A DNA stretch of 64,000 bases from Saprospiraceae bacterium UBA1994 (GTDB taxonomy: Bacteria > Bacteroidota > Bacteroidia > Chitinophagales > Saprospiraceae): assembly GCA_002335865.1 (NCBI GenBank), contig DDCY01000024.1, forward strand, positions 6,969 to 70,968. Direction: 5' to 3'. Below the pieces are notes generated by a model. That model searched no databases. It saw only the letters and a list, made by a program, of their open reading frames with translations, and was not told where the DNA came from. The position numbers were made by a program, and so were the translations under genes. Below are positions 1-8,215 of the stretch, one piece after another; the stretch's first letter is position 1; every line of letters starts with the position of its first letter.

Positions 1-465
1 TTTGTAGGAGTAGTGGTTCAGATTATGATCATTACGATATTTGTATCTCTAGCATTGAGTATACTAGGTGTTAAGAATGCTCTGTTAATTGGTTTTTTTG
101 CAGCACTCATGAATATCATTCCATATATAGGTCCGATACTAGGGGCATCATTTGCGGTATTAATTACATTGTCATCTAATTTGGCATTGCCGTTCTATGA
201 TGAGATGTTACCATTGCTGTTCAAAGTAATGGGAGTATTTATGGTGATGCAATTGCTCGATAATTTTATACTACAACCTAACATATTTTCTAAATCTGTG
301 AAGGCACATCCACTTGAGATATTTATAGTAGTACTAATGGGCGCTAAGATAGGAGGTATCATAGGTATGGTAGTTGCTATTCCAATTTATACGGTATTGC
401 GAGTTCTAGCAAAAGTATTCTTAAGCGAGTTTAAGGTAGTGCAAAGTATTACTAAAGGAATATAG
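1..465 (+). CDS. AI-2E family transporter, C-terminal part (5' end outside window)
   Basis: The reading frame is already open at base 1 and continues to a stop at 463-465, so the beginning of the gene lies upstream of the window. The visible ~154 residues are mostly hydrophobic, with four or so membrane segments. They carry the family signature around 'NIIPYIGPILGA', then the polar 'DNFILQPNIFSKSV' stretch, and end in a Gly-rich helix 'GAKIGGIIGMVVAIP'. This is the C-terminal half of the AI-2E/PerM (YhhT, DUF20) family of inner-membrane proteins, which are usually ~350-400 residues. Members have been linked to autoinducer-2 export or ion-coupled antiport, but the substrate here cannot be read from sequence. 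A GTG at 13-15 is internal, not the start. Confidence 0.88.
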   Translation, partial: FVGVVVQIMIITIFVSLALSILGVKNALLIGFFAALMNIIPYIGPILGASFAVLITLSSNLALPFYDEMLPLLFKVMGVFMVMQLLDNFILQPNIFSKSVKAHPLEIFIVVLMGAKIGGIIGMVVAIPIYTVLRVLAKVFLSEFKVVQSITKGI

Positions 466-618
466 CGTTTTTCGTAGAAAAAAGTGACAGAGTATTTTGG
501 CAGCGATTCAAAGAAACGCTTACAATATTCCAAGACAATTTCCGTGATCAATCTCTTGTCTTCTGTACGTATTCTATTGATGACTTCTAACTATACATAG
601 AATTCAGCCAACTGAAAT

Positions 619-1650
619 TTACTTTTTCAAAGCTTTTTCAAGTGCTGCAGTAGCAGTCACTGCCTTCTCATAATCAGGTTTGATATTCATACTATTTTGA
701 TAGTCTGTTAGAGCATTTTCTAGATTTCCTTGTAGCTCATGTACGACACCGCGATAATAATAGCCGACATGATTGCCAGGATTATTTTGAGTTATGATGT
801 TGAACTGTTCATAGGCTTTTTCCAATGAATCTTGCTCTATGTAGAGTAAACCAGAGTTAAGGTTGGCTTTTAAGTAATTTTTATCCAGTATATGTATTTT
901 TCTATATAGTTTTTGAGCTCCGAGCACATCTTCATTATTCTGAAGATAGAAAGCTAAGGAGTGCAATGCGCTCACGTTTTCAGGTTCTGCAGTTATAGCA
1001 TTTTGATAATATCTTTTAGCTAAAGGATCGTTTTCAGCCATAGCATTTTGTCCTAAAATGAGCCATGCGTCTACTAAATCTGAATCATTTTCTACAGCAG
1101 TCAAGAATGCATTTTCAGCTTTCTTTTTATCTTCATCATGTTCATTAAATACCATCCCTAACATAAAGTATGCTTCAGCATTGAGGGGCTCGTACTTCAG
1201 TATCTTATTGAGAGTAGATACTGCATAATCGTATTGGAGGAGTATGTACTGAGTTTCCGCAAGTTTAAGTTGGGTAGCTGTTCGCTCAGGATACATTGCA
1301 CCTACTCTCATCATAGTCATCAGGCCTAGTTTAGATTGACGGAAATCCATATACGCATCACTGAGTAGATGATAGTAGTTAGGATTGAGAGAATCCAACT
1401 GCACCGCTCGTTCAGCATCTTTCACTGCGTATTCGTTTCCGTTGTTTTCCATGTATGCTTTCGCTCTTTCATAGTAGAGGCTTGCGTCTAGAGGAAATTT
1501 TTGGATCTCGGCCGTAAGCAGGTCTATGGACTCTATACCTGTAGTATTTATAGATACAGAGGATTGAGCTGAAGTCTTTATATCTTCTTTACACTGAATC
1601 AATAATAAAGCGCCAAGAACTAATAGTAACGTGGTAAGGGTACGATTCAT
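619..1650 (-). CDS. TPR-repeat lipoprotein
   Basis: The start at 1650 gives a short hydrophobic signal peptide ending in the lipobox 'LLIQC'; an in-frame ATG four codons upstream (1662) is possible and leaves the lipobox intact. After a Ser/Thr-rich linker the rest is consecutive ~34-residue tetratricopeptide repeats, recognisable from repeated 'A..Y..LG......A...F..A....P' patterns, about eight of them. TPR lipoproteins are scaffolds anchored to the outer or inner membrane; no enzymatic motif is seen, so the partner is unknown. The gene converges on the AI-2E transporter gene. A -7-like TACTTTTG lies upstream (complement of 1686-1693), without a clear -33 TTG. Confidence 0.85.
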   Translation of the reverse strand: MNRTLTTLLLVLGALLLIQCKEDIKTSAQSSVSINTTGIESIDLLTAEIQKFPLDASLYYERAKAYMENNGNEYAVKDAERAVQLDSLNPNYYHLLSDAYMDFRQSKLGLMTMMRVGAMYPERTATQLKLAETQYILLQYDYAVSTLNKILKYEPLNAEAYFMLGMVFNEHDEDKKKAENAFLTAVENDSDLVDAWLILGQNAMAENDPLAKRYYQNAITAEPENVSALHSLAFYLQNNEDVLGAQKLYRKIHILDKNYLKANLNSGLLYIEQDSLEKAYEQFNIITQNNPGNHVGYYYRGVVHELQGNLENALTDYQNSMNIKPDYEKAVTATAALEKALKK

Positions 1651-1842
1651 ATTATATATCATATATCATAATGTTATAACGATTACAAAAGTAATAATCC
1701 TATTTGTTTCGGCTAAGTTATTCTTGATATATAGACTTTAATGACCATCTAGCATAAAAGACATCATAACATAGCGGTATAATTACCATCGAAAAGACAA
1801 TCCTATTTTAAAGCTTTTTATTTAATTAAAGTTATCCCTAAA

Positions 1843-2098
1843 TCAGGATTTTTTGACTATTTGATAGGTTAGTGCTGCTTTGATACATCGTTTTATTTCC
1901 TCAGTCGCATTGGTTTGGTCCATTTGAAATACTGATGCTCTAGTATTTCCATTCTTAAGTGTATCTTCATATATTGATTTTAAAGTGGTCACTAATGTGC
2001 TAGTGTGTTTGAATTTTAAAGCATATTGATCTCGATTTTCAACCTTCGAGTCAATTATAATACTTCCTTTCTTAGCGAGATAACTAAGTTCTTCTCAT
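1843..2098 (-). pseudogene. Frameshifted small gene of unknown function
   Basis: On the minus strand there is an ATG (complement of 2096-2098) preceded by GAGGAG and, further up, a promoter-like TTTTGTCTTTGC (complement of 2130-2141). From the ATG the frame stops after four codons (M-R-R-T-stop). In the next frame there are 83 uninterrupted codons to the TGA at 1843-1845, beginning 'EELSYLAKKGSIIIDSK' and ending 'IKAALTYQIVKKS'. Gain of one base near codon 3 would join the start to this frame. I do not recognise the family. The charged, helix-like composition and the promoter-like upstream sequence argue that it was once a gene of ~85 residues. It may be a recent pseudogene, a programmed frameshift, or a base-calling error. 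Confidence 0.4.
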
Positions 2099-2252
2099 TT
2101 CAGTGTCTCCTCAACAGTAAATTCCTATTGCAAAGACAAAACCTTTCTCTTTACAATGCTATTATATTTAAAACTGATAGATAACTGTTTTCTCACTCAG
2201 ATCATCGTTATTTGTGAGTTATACTATCATCCTCATTAGTAGAGATTATAAC

Positions 2253-5081
2253 ATGCCTAAAGTCGTAGAAGAAGAATTTATAGAAGTCATAGGTGCTAAA
2301 GAGAATAATCTCAAGAATATTAGTGTCAAGATCCCACGTAATAAGCTAGTGGTGATAACGGGTATTAGTGGTAGTGGTAAATCTTCATTGGCCTTCGATA
2401 CGATATATGCTGAAGGGCAGCGAAGGTATATGGAAACGTTTTCATCATATGCACGTCAGTTTATGGGAAAGCTCGATCGACCAGAGGTAGAGAAGATAGA
2501 TGGACTCAGCCCTGTCATTTCAATAGAACAAAAGACAACTGCATGGAACCCAAGATCTACGGTAGGGACTACTACTGAGATATATGATTTTCTCAGGCTG
2601 TTATATGCTAGAGTAGGAGAAGCATACTCTCACGTGTCTGGTAAAAAGATGATTAAGTATACAGAGCAGCAAATCATCCAGCATATACTTGACAATTTTA
2701 ATGGAAAGAAGATAGCAGTATTGGCACCGTTAGTGCGTGCAAGAAAAGGACACTACAGAGAACTATTTGATAGTACTCGAAAGAAAGGATACACCAAAGT
2801 AAGAGTCAATGGTGAAATCATAAATCTTGAGCCAGGACTTAAACTAGATCGATACAAAACACATGACATTGAGTTAGTCGTCGATCGCCTCAAAGTAGAT
2901 GAAGGTCGAAGAGATAGATTGTCAGCATCACTTCAGATGGCACTCAAGTTGGGTGGAGATTTTATTATGATTAATGATGTAGATGCCAATAAGATCATAC
3001 CATTCAGTAAACAATTAATGGATCCAGAGTCAGGAGTATCTTACGAAGAACCATCACCTAATTCATTTTCATTTAATTCGCCTTATGGTACATGTCCAAC
3101 GTGTAAAGGCTTGGGTCAAGTGAATGAAGTGGATATGGAAAAGGTCGTACCTGATGATACGAAGTCAATCAATGGTGCCGGTATTGTTCCTTTTGGAGAA
3201 GTGAGAGACAATATGACTTTCAAACAATTAAGAGCAATCGCTAAAAAGTACAAATTTAGTTTTTCAACTCCTATCAAAGAGATTCCAAAGAAGGCGCTAG
3301 AGATAATCTTGCATGGTGGTGATGATAGCTTTATAGTAAAATCTCATTCGTCGCATGATCTTACATACAATTTGGCAGAGCAAGGTCTTCTCAATATGCT
3401 CAGTCGATGGTATAAAGATAGTACGAGCGAAAAGATCCGAGGATGGGCCGAAGACTTTATGACTATCAATACTTGCTCAAGCTGTGAAGGGTATCGCTTA
3501 CGAAAGGAATCTTTGCACTTCAAGTTAGGAGATAAACACATTGGTATACTAGCACACATGTATCTAGATGAGCTCGCTGAATGGATAGATGAGTTGCCAA
3601 AACATCTTAATAAAAAACAAAATACTATAGCGGAAGAGGTCCTAAAGGAGATAAGAATGAGGGTAGGTTTTTTGCTCGAGGTAGGATTAGACTATATGAC
3701 TATAGATAGACCTACACGGACACTCTCTGGTGGAGAATCTCAACGAACTAGATTGGCGACTCAGATCGGATCACAACTTACAGGTATTACGTATATCATG
3801 GATGAGCCGAGTATAGGACTACATGAGAGAGATAATCACAGACTGATCAATGCACTTAAAAATCTATCCGATATAGGGAATACAGTAATCGTAGTTGAGC
3901 ATGACAAAGATATTATGTTAGCTTCTGATTACTTGATAGATATTGGTCCTGGTGCTGGAGAATATGGTGGCGAAATAGTAGAGCAAGGAACGCCAAAAGA
4001 AATACTCAAAAAGAAAGGTACTACTGCGGCATATCTAAGTGGAGAGTTAAAAATTCCAATTCCTGAAAAGCGAAGAAAAGGAAATGGAAAGTTTTTAGAG
4101 CTTAAAGGGGCTATTGGAAATAATCTTCAGAATGTCTCTATGAAGATTCCATTAGGGGTACTTACCTTAGTGACAGGAGTATCAGGATCTGGGAAATCTA
4201 GTTTGATTAATGAGACATTGTATCCTATTCTCAGAACTGAGTTTCATAGAAGTTTACAAAAGCCGCTACCCTATAAAAGTCTCAAAGGTATGGAGCATCT
4301 TGATAAAGTAATCGAGATAGATCAATCTGCTATCGGTCGTACACCTAGATCCAATCCTGCAACTTATACTGGGGTATTTACGGATATACGAAAGTTATTT
4401 ACCAATCATCCAGAGGCGAAGATACGTGGATATAAAATGGGAAGATTTTCCTTTAATGTAAAAGGTGGAAGATGCGAAACTTGCGGAGGTGCAGGTAAGC
4501 GAGTTATTGAAATGAACTTTCTCCCAGACGTACTCGTAGACTGCGAAGAATGCCAAGGACGTAGATATAATCGTGAGACGCTAGAGATATTATTCAAAGG
4601 AAAATCTATCTCTGATGTACTAGAAATGTCAGTGTCAGAAGCGGTAATTTTTTTTAAAAATTTACCTAATATCTATCGTAAAATCAAAACACTAGAAAGT
4701 GTAGGTCTAGGATATATCACACTCGGACAACAAGCCACAACGCTCTCAGGAGGAGAAGCACAACGGGTCAAACTCTCAGAAGAATTATCTAAAAAAGATA
4801 CAGGGAATACTTTTTACATATTGGATGAACCAACAACAGGATTGCACTTTCAAGATGTACAGCATCTGATAAATGTCCTCAATAAATTAGTAGACAAAGG
4901 CAATACAGTCGTAATAATAGAACATCATATGGACGTAATTAAAGTAGCAGATTATATCATTGATGTAGGACCTGAAGGTGGAAAAGGCGGAGGAGAAATA
5001 GTATTTTCAGGTACTCCTGAGAATCTCGCTAAAAATAAAAAAAGTCATACCGCTAGGTATTTGGCTAAGGAGCTCGTTTAG
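2253..5081 (+). CDS. uvrA: UvrABC system protein A (excinuclease ABC subunit A)
   Basis: DNA-damage recognition ATPase of nucleotide excision repair, acting with UvrB and UvrC in the cytoplasm. The ATG at 2253 gives 942 residues beginning 'MPKVVEEEFIEVIGAKENN', the normal family length; an upstream ATG (2214) would add 13 uncharacteristic residues. Two ABC ATPase modules are visible: Walker A 'GISGSGKSS' near residue 40 with 'LSGGESQR' in the first half, and 'GVSGSGKSS' with 'LSGGEAQR' in the second. Zinc-binding CxxC pairs are present ('CPTC...', 'TCSSCEG' and 'CETCGGAG...CEEC'). No truncation or missing catalytic residue is apparent. It appears monocistronic; the minus-strand sequence just downstream is a decayed gene. 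Confidence 0.97.
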   Translation: MPKVVEEEFIEVIGAKENNLKNISVKIPRNKLVVITGISGSGKSSLAFDTIYAEGQRRYMETFSSYARQFMGKLDRPEVEKIDGLSPVISIEQKTTAWNPRSTVGTTTEIYDFLRLLYARVGEAYSHVSGKKMIKYTEQQIIQHILDNFNGKKIAVLAPLVRARKGHYRELFDSTRKKGYTKVRVNGEIINLEPGLKLDRYKTHDIELVVDRLKVDEGRRDRLSASLQMALKLGGDFIMINDVDANKIIPFSKQLMDPESGVSYEEPSPNSFSFNSPYGTCPTCKGLGQVNEVDMEKVVPDDTKSINGAGIVPFGEVRDNMTFKQLRAIAKKYKFSFSTPIKEIPKKALEIILHGGDDSFIVKSHSSHDLTYNLAEQGLLNMLSRWYKDSTSEKIRGWAEDFMTINTCSSCEGYRLRKESLHFKLGDKHIGILAHMYLDELAEWIDELPKHLNKKQNTIAEEVLKEIRMRVGFLLEVGLDYMTIDRPTRTLSGGESQRTRLATQIGSQLTGITYIMDEPSIGLHERDNHRLINALKNLSDIGNTVIVVEHDKDIMLASDYLIDIGPGAGEYGGEIVEQGTPKEILKKKGTTAAYLSGELKIPIPEKRRKGNGKFLELKGAIGNNLQNVSMKIPLGVLTLVTGVSGSGKSSLINETLYPILRTEFHRSLQKPLPYKSLKGMEHLDKVIEIDQSAIGRTPRSNPATYTGVFTDIRKLFTNHPEAKIRGYKMGRFSFNVKGGRCETCGGAGKRVIEMNFLPDVLVDCEECQGRRYNRETLEILFKGKSISDVLEMSVSEAVIFFKNLPNIYRKIKTLESVGLGYITLGQQATTLSGGEAQRVKLSEELSKKDTGNTFYILDEPTTGLHFQDVQHLINVLNKLVDKGNTVVIIEHHMDVIKVADYIIDVGPEGGKGGGEIVFSGTPENLAKNKKSHTARYLAKELV

Positions 5082-5103
5082 ACATTAGTAATATTCTACT
5101 AAG

Positions 5104-5690
5104 TCAATGTAGGAATATATGATTCATTTGCACTTCTTCAAGAACGTCCAGAACTTTTTCTTCCCAGTTCGATTTGATATTTAAAGGCGGTACTTTATTG
5201 CGTTTCATCCAGTGAAGCGCCTAGTGATTGACTATGCCTGAAAGTCTTCCTATCGGTATGCCTCTAATTTTATTTAGCTTAAGTGGGCCATAGAGGAACA
5301 AAATATATCCATCATATAGATCTTCTAAATTGTTTTTATAAGCATATGACATGGCTGCATTGCAAGCGGTCAAAAATGATTGGGTATACTTTGTTTACTA
5401 AGTGGAATATCTTTTATCCCGACAGATGTGTTAGCGGCACTTATTATATAGGAGGGTTTATCTGGCCACAATATATTATCATCTCCTTGCAATACTCGAT
5501 CCATATATTCTTTAATCTTCTCACATGAAGAATTGGTGTTTGGGTTCGATACTGATTATAAGTCTTGATACTCACTAGGTCATTGTCTTTTTCAAATAGG
5601 GTAGAGCTAGTCATTTGTAGTATTGGACTGTCTTATCTTTTCTTAGTGTGCCAGAGCATGCATTAGATCGCGATCGATCTTCTTATTGAT
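5104..5690 (-). pseudogene. Decayed second copy of the adjacent GH3 family gene
   Basis: Translating the minus strand piecewise recovers fragments collinear with residues ~30-190 of the intact GH3 protein encoded just upstream on the same strand. In order: 'FEKDNDLVSIKTYNQYR' (intact: FGKDHQFASINDHLSF), then after a frameshift 'GDDNILWPDKPSYI' (GEKDVLWPGKPKYL) and 'IKDIPLSKQSIPNH' (VKYIPITKDSMPNH). After another frameshift come 'IRGIPIGRLSGIVNH' (KAGIPTGRLSGIVNH), an in-frame TAG at 5221-5223 where the intact protein has Glu, and 'NWEEKVLDVLEEV' (EWEEKLDAIINE). The reading ends at a TGA at 5104-5106. The Ser/Thr-Gly AMP-binding loop is altered (SAANTSVG for TSGTTSG) and about 300 C-terminal residues are missing. 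The upstream limit is approximate. Confidence 0.85.
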
Positions 5691-5731
5691 GTGTTTTTTT
5701 ATGGGGGATATGATGCAAGGTTTAATTCCTA

Positions 5732-7234
5732 TCATAATTTTATATACTGTTGTATCGCTTCCGCGATCTTTCGGTTATTGCTAAGACGCGGTACTTTATT
5801 TTGGCCACCTAGTTTTCCTATAGATTTCATATGATTTCTAAAAGTATCGGTCTTCATCTCTCTCAATACTAATGGTTTTAATACTTTTCCTTCTATTAGA
5901 TCTTGATAATAAATATTCTTTCTACTTAATTGTGAATCTAATTCTTTACAAAACATATTGATGTCTTTAGGAGATTGGCTAAACTCTACAAACCATTCAT
6001 GATAAGGTGTGCTTCCGTCTATTGGATTGACCTCAGGAGCTACGGTATATTCTACTACCTGTGCATCATACTTGGCGCAGGCGGCTAACATTGAATCTTC
6101 TATTTCTTTACCGATTACATGCTCTCCGAATGCAGATATAAAATGCTTGATACGACCACTCACCACAATGCGATATGGATCCAACGACACAAATTGTACA
6201 CTATCACCAATGATATAGCCCCAAAGACCAGCATTGTTATTGATGATGATCGCATAGTCTTTATATAATTCAATATCATTCAGTCCAAGCCTTGAAGGAT
6301 AATTATTTCCCATCTCCTCCACTGGCACGAATTCAAAGAAAATTCCTGAACGGGTATTGAGCAATAGTCCTTCATTCTCAAGTCTATCTTGAAATGCAAT
6401 GAACCCTTCGGAGGCTGGGTAGGTTTCTAAACTTGGAAGTCTTTTGCCTATAAGCTTCTCTATAGTATCTCGGTAGGGCTCGTAATTGACACCACCATAC
6501 ACGAAAATCCTGAGATTTGGGAAGATCTCCATAATGGTTTTCTTGCCAGTAACTTCTATGAGTTTTTCAAAGTACATCTGTACCCATGGCGGAATTCCAC
6601 CAATTAGTCGCATGTCTTCATTCTTAGTTTCGTTGATGATAGCATCAAGTTTTTCTTCCCATTCTTCAATACAGTTGGCCTCATAACTTGGCAATTTGTT
6701 GGCTGCTACCCATGCCGGTACTTCATGATTAACTATACCAGATAAACGACCTGTAGGTATACCCGCTTTGTTTTCCATCTCAGGTGACCCCGAGAGAAAC
6801 ATAACCCGTCCATCCAATACATCTTGCATCCTGGCTTGACTCGCTACATTGAGAAAAGCAGAAGTAGCCGTCCTCATATGATTCGGCATACTATCTTTGG
6901 TAATAGGAATATATTTCACGCCAGAGGTAGTGCCGCTAGTCTTGGCTAGATATTTTGGTTTGCCTGGCCAAAGAACGTCTTTCTCTCCTGCAAGTATCAT
7001 ATCTATATATGGTCTAAGTTCTTCATAATCCCTTAGCGGTACACAAGCAGCAAAAGACAGATGATCATTTATACTAGCAAACTGATGATCCTTACCAAAT
7101 TGTGTGTTACGCGCTTTTTTAATCAGTTGTTTCATGATATTATCCTGATCACGAGCTGCATTGGCTGTCCACTTGGTTGTATCTCTAGCGATCCAATTGC
7201 AAAAAGGTTTCGATATGGTCGATTTGTATCCCAT
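5732..7234 (-). CDS. GH3 (auxin-responsive promoter) family acyl-adenylating protein
   Basis: A 500-residue member of the GH3 branch of the ANL adenylate-forming superfamily. Plant GH3 enzymes adenylate a carboxylic acid (for example indole-3-acetate or jasmonate) and transfer it to an amino acid. Visible motifs are the phosphate-binding loop 'KTSGTTSGVKYIP' (~98-110), 'YPASEGFIAF' (the YxASEG region) and the C-terminal 'VSGRIKHFISAFGEH' hinge motif followed by the mobile C-domain. Length and motif order match full-length members, so it is probably active, but the acid and acceptor substrates in bacteria are unknown and cannot be inferred here. Bacterial homologues are common in Bacteroidota. 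A decayed paralogue follows immediately downstream, so this is the surviving copy of a tandem pair. Confidence 0.9.
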   Translation of the reverse strand: MGYKSTISKPFCNWIARDTTKWTANAARDQDNIMKQLIKKARNTQFGKDHQFASINDHLSFAACVPLRDYEELRPYIDMILAGEKDVLWPGKPKYLAKTSGTTSGVKYIPITKDSMPNHMRTATSAFLNVASQARMQDVLDGRVMFLSGSPEMENKAGIPTGRLSGIVNHEVPAWVAANKLPSYEANCIEEWEEKLDAIINETKNEDMRLIGGIPPWVQMYFEKLIEVTGKKTIMEIFPNLRIFVYGGVNYEPYRDTIEKLIGKRLPSLETYPASEGFIAFQDRLENEGLLLNTRSGIFFEFVPVEEMGNNYPSRLGLNDIELYKDYAIIINNNAGLWGYIIGDSVQFVSLDPYRIVVSGRIKHFISAFGEHVIGKEIEDSMLAACAKYDAQVVEYTVAPEVNPIDGSTPYHEWFVEFSQSPKDINMFCKELDSQLSRKNIYYQDLIEGKVLKPLVLREMKTDTFRNHMKSIGKLGGQNKVPRLSNNRKIAEAIQQYIKL

Positions 7235-8215
7235 ACATGCAAATATCTTAAATAAAAGAAAGTACTACGATTATTATCGATTGATATTATAATGATATCA
7301 GAATGTGTTTCATTTGAATCGCTCTATCAATCGAATATTGAGGAATATCCAACCACATTATTGTGGACATTTATTTTCAGAGTTTGATCATTCATAATCA
7401 TGTTATTTTCCATCTTATTATTTGATTGTGTACTGAATAACACTTTTATTTTTTGAGATTGTTATACTCGATGTGATTTTAACTGTATTATTTGCTGGTC
7501 TATCAGAAATAGGACCGTTGCAAGAATCCATAAGATTAATAGACACTATCAGATCATTCCGAAAGGATTGATAATTCAGAAGGTTGATGTTATTTTCAAA
7601 TGTAATTGCATGAGTCAGAAATTTTATCTCTGTTCAATAGATTTATAATAATCGGTTTATACTTTTTAACGAACGATCTATATCTGGTTAAATAAATATT
7701 TTAAATCAGTTGATACATTCGTCGAAAGAAGTGTTTGTAATTTTTCTAACCGTCTGAAGCTTAGAAAAGTACACCTACATCAACGAAATAAAGCATCTTG
7801 GTCCACTTATTGAAAAGTTTATAAGGTTCAAAGTATATAACAAATTTTTAAAATTATATGTGTTCCAATCTTGGGTAGATAACCCTCACACTATCACTGA
7901 CTTTATACATCTATAAAAACAACATTAGAGATAACTCTTTGGTTACTAATATAAAAACATATAACATATTTTCGTAATATGTAAATATTATCATTATGTT
8001 TACATCTCCTAGCTGCAGTATATGAAGAGAGTATCCCAATAAGTATCTTTCCCAAGAAGGTCTTATTTATACTCGTAGATTAAAAGAACTTGAAGTATCG
8101 ATCTAACCAGTTGATGCATCTCTTTATTTATAGGAAACCTCATTTCTATTTACTAGACATAGATCAAGTTTTAAAGAAAAGAAAAATTCGTACTACCCAA
8201 ACGAAACAGAGAAAT
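7235..8215. other. Long AT-rich intergenic region upstream of ftsK
   Basis: About 980 bases separate the divergently transcribed GH3 and ftsK genes. I find no convincing gene, RNA or repeat. On the minus strand one frame is open for 71 codons (7418-7633) without an initiating ATG at its head. It reads like the end of a secreted or surface protein ('DSCNGPISDRPANNTVKI' ... 'VIQYTIK') and may be a gene remnant, but it matches no family I recognise. The remainder presumably holds the two divergent promoters, which I could not place with confidence. Confidence 0.4.

Noticed and set aside
13..465. GTG at 13 as the true start of the transporter gene
   Set aside because: The frame is open back to base 1 and the encoded protein lacks the N-terminal half of the family, so the gene begins upstream of the window.
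5283..5528. 81-codon plus-strand open frame
   Set aside because: It runs opposite to the GH3 pseudogene; the collinear GH3 matches lie on the minus strand, so this frame is a by-product.
7758..7916. Plus-strand 52-codon frame reading 'YTYINEIKHLGPLIEKF' and so on
   Set aside because: No start codon at its head, a competing overlapping frame of equal quality, no family match and no signals; chance opening in AT-rich DNA is likely.
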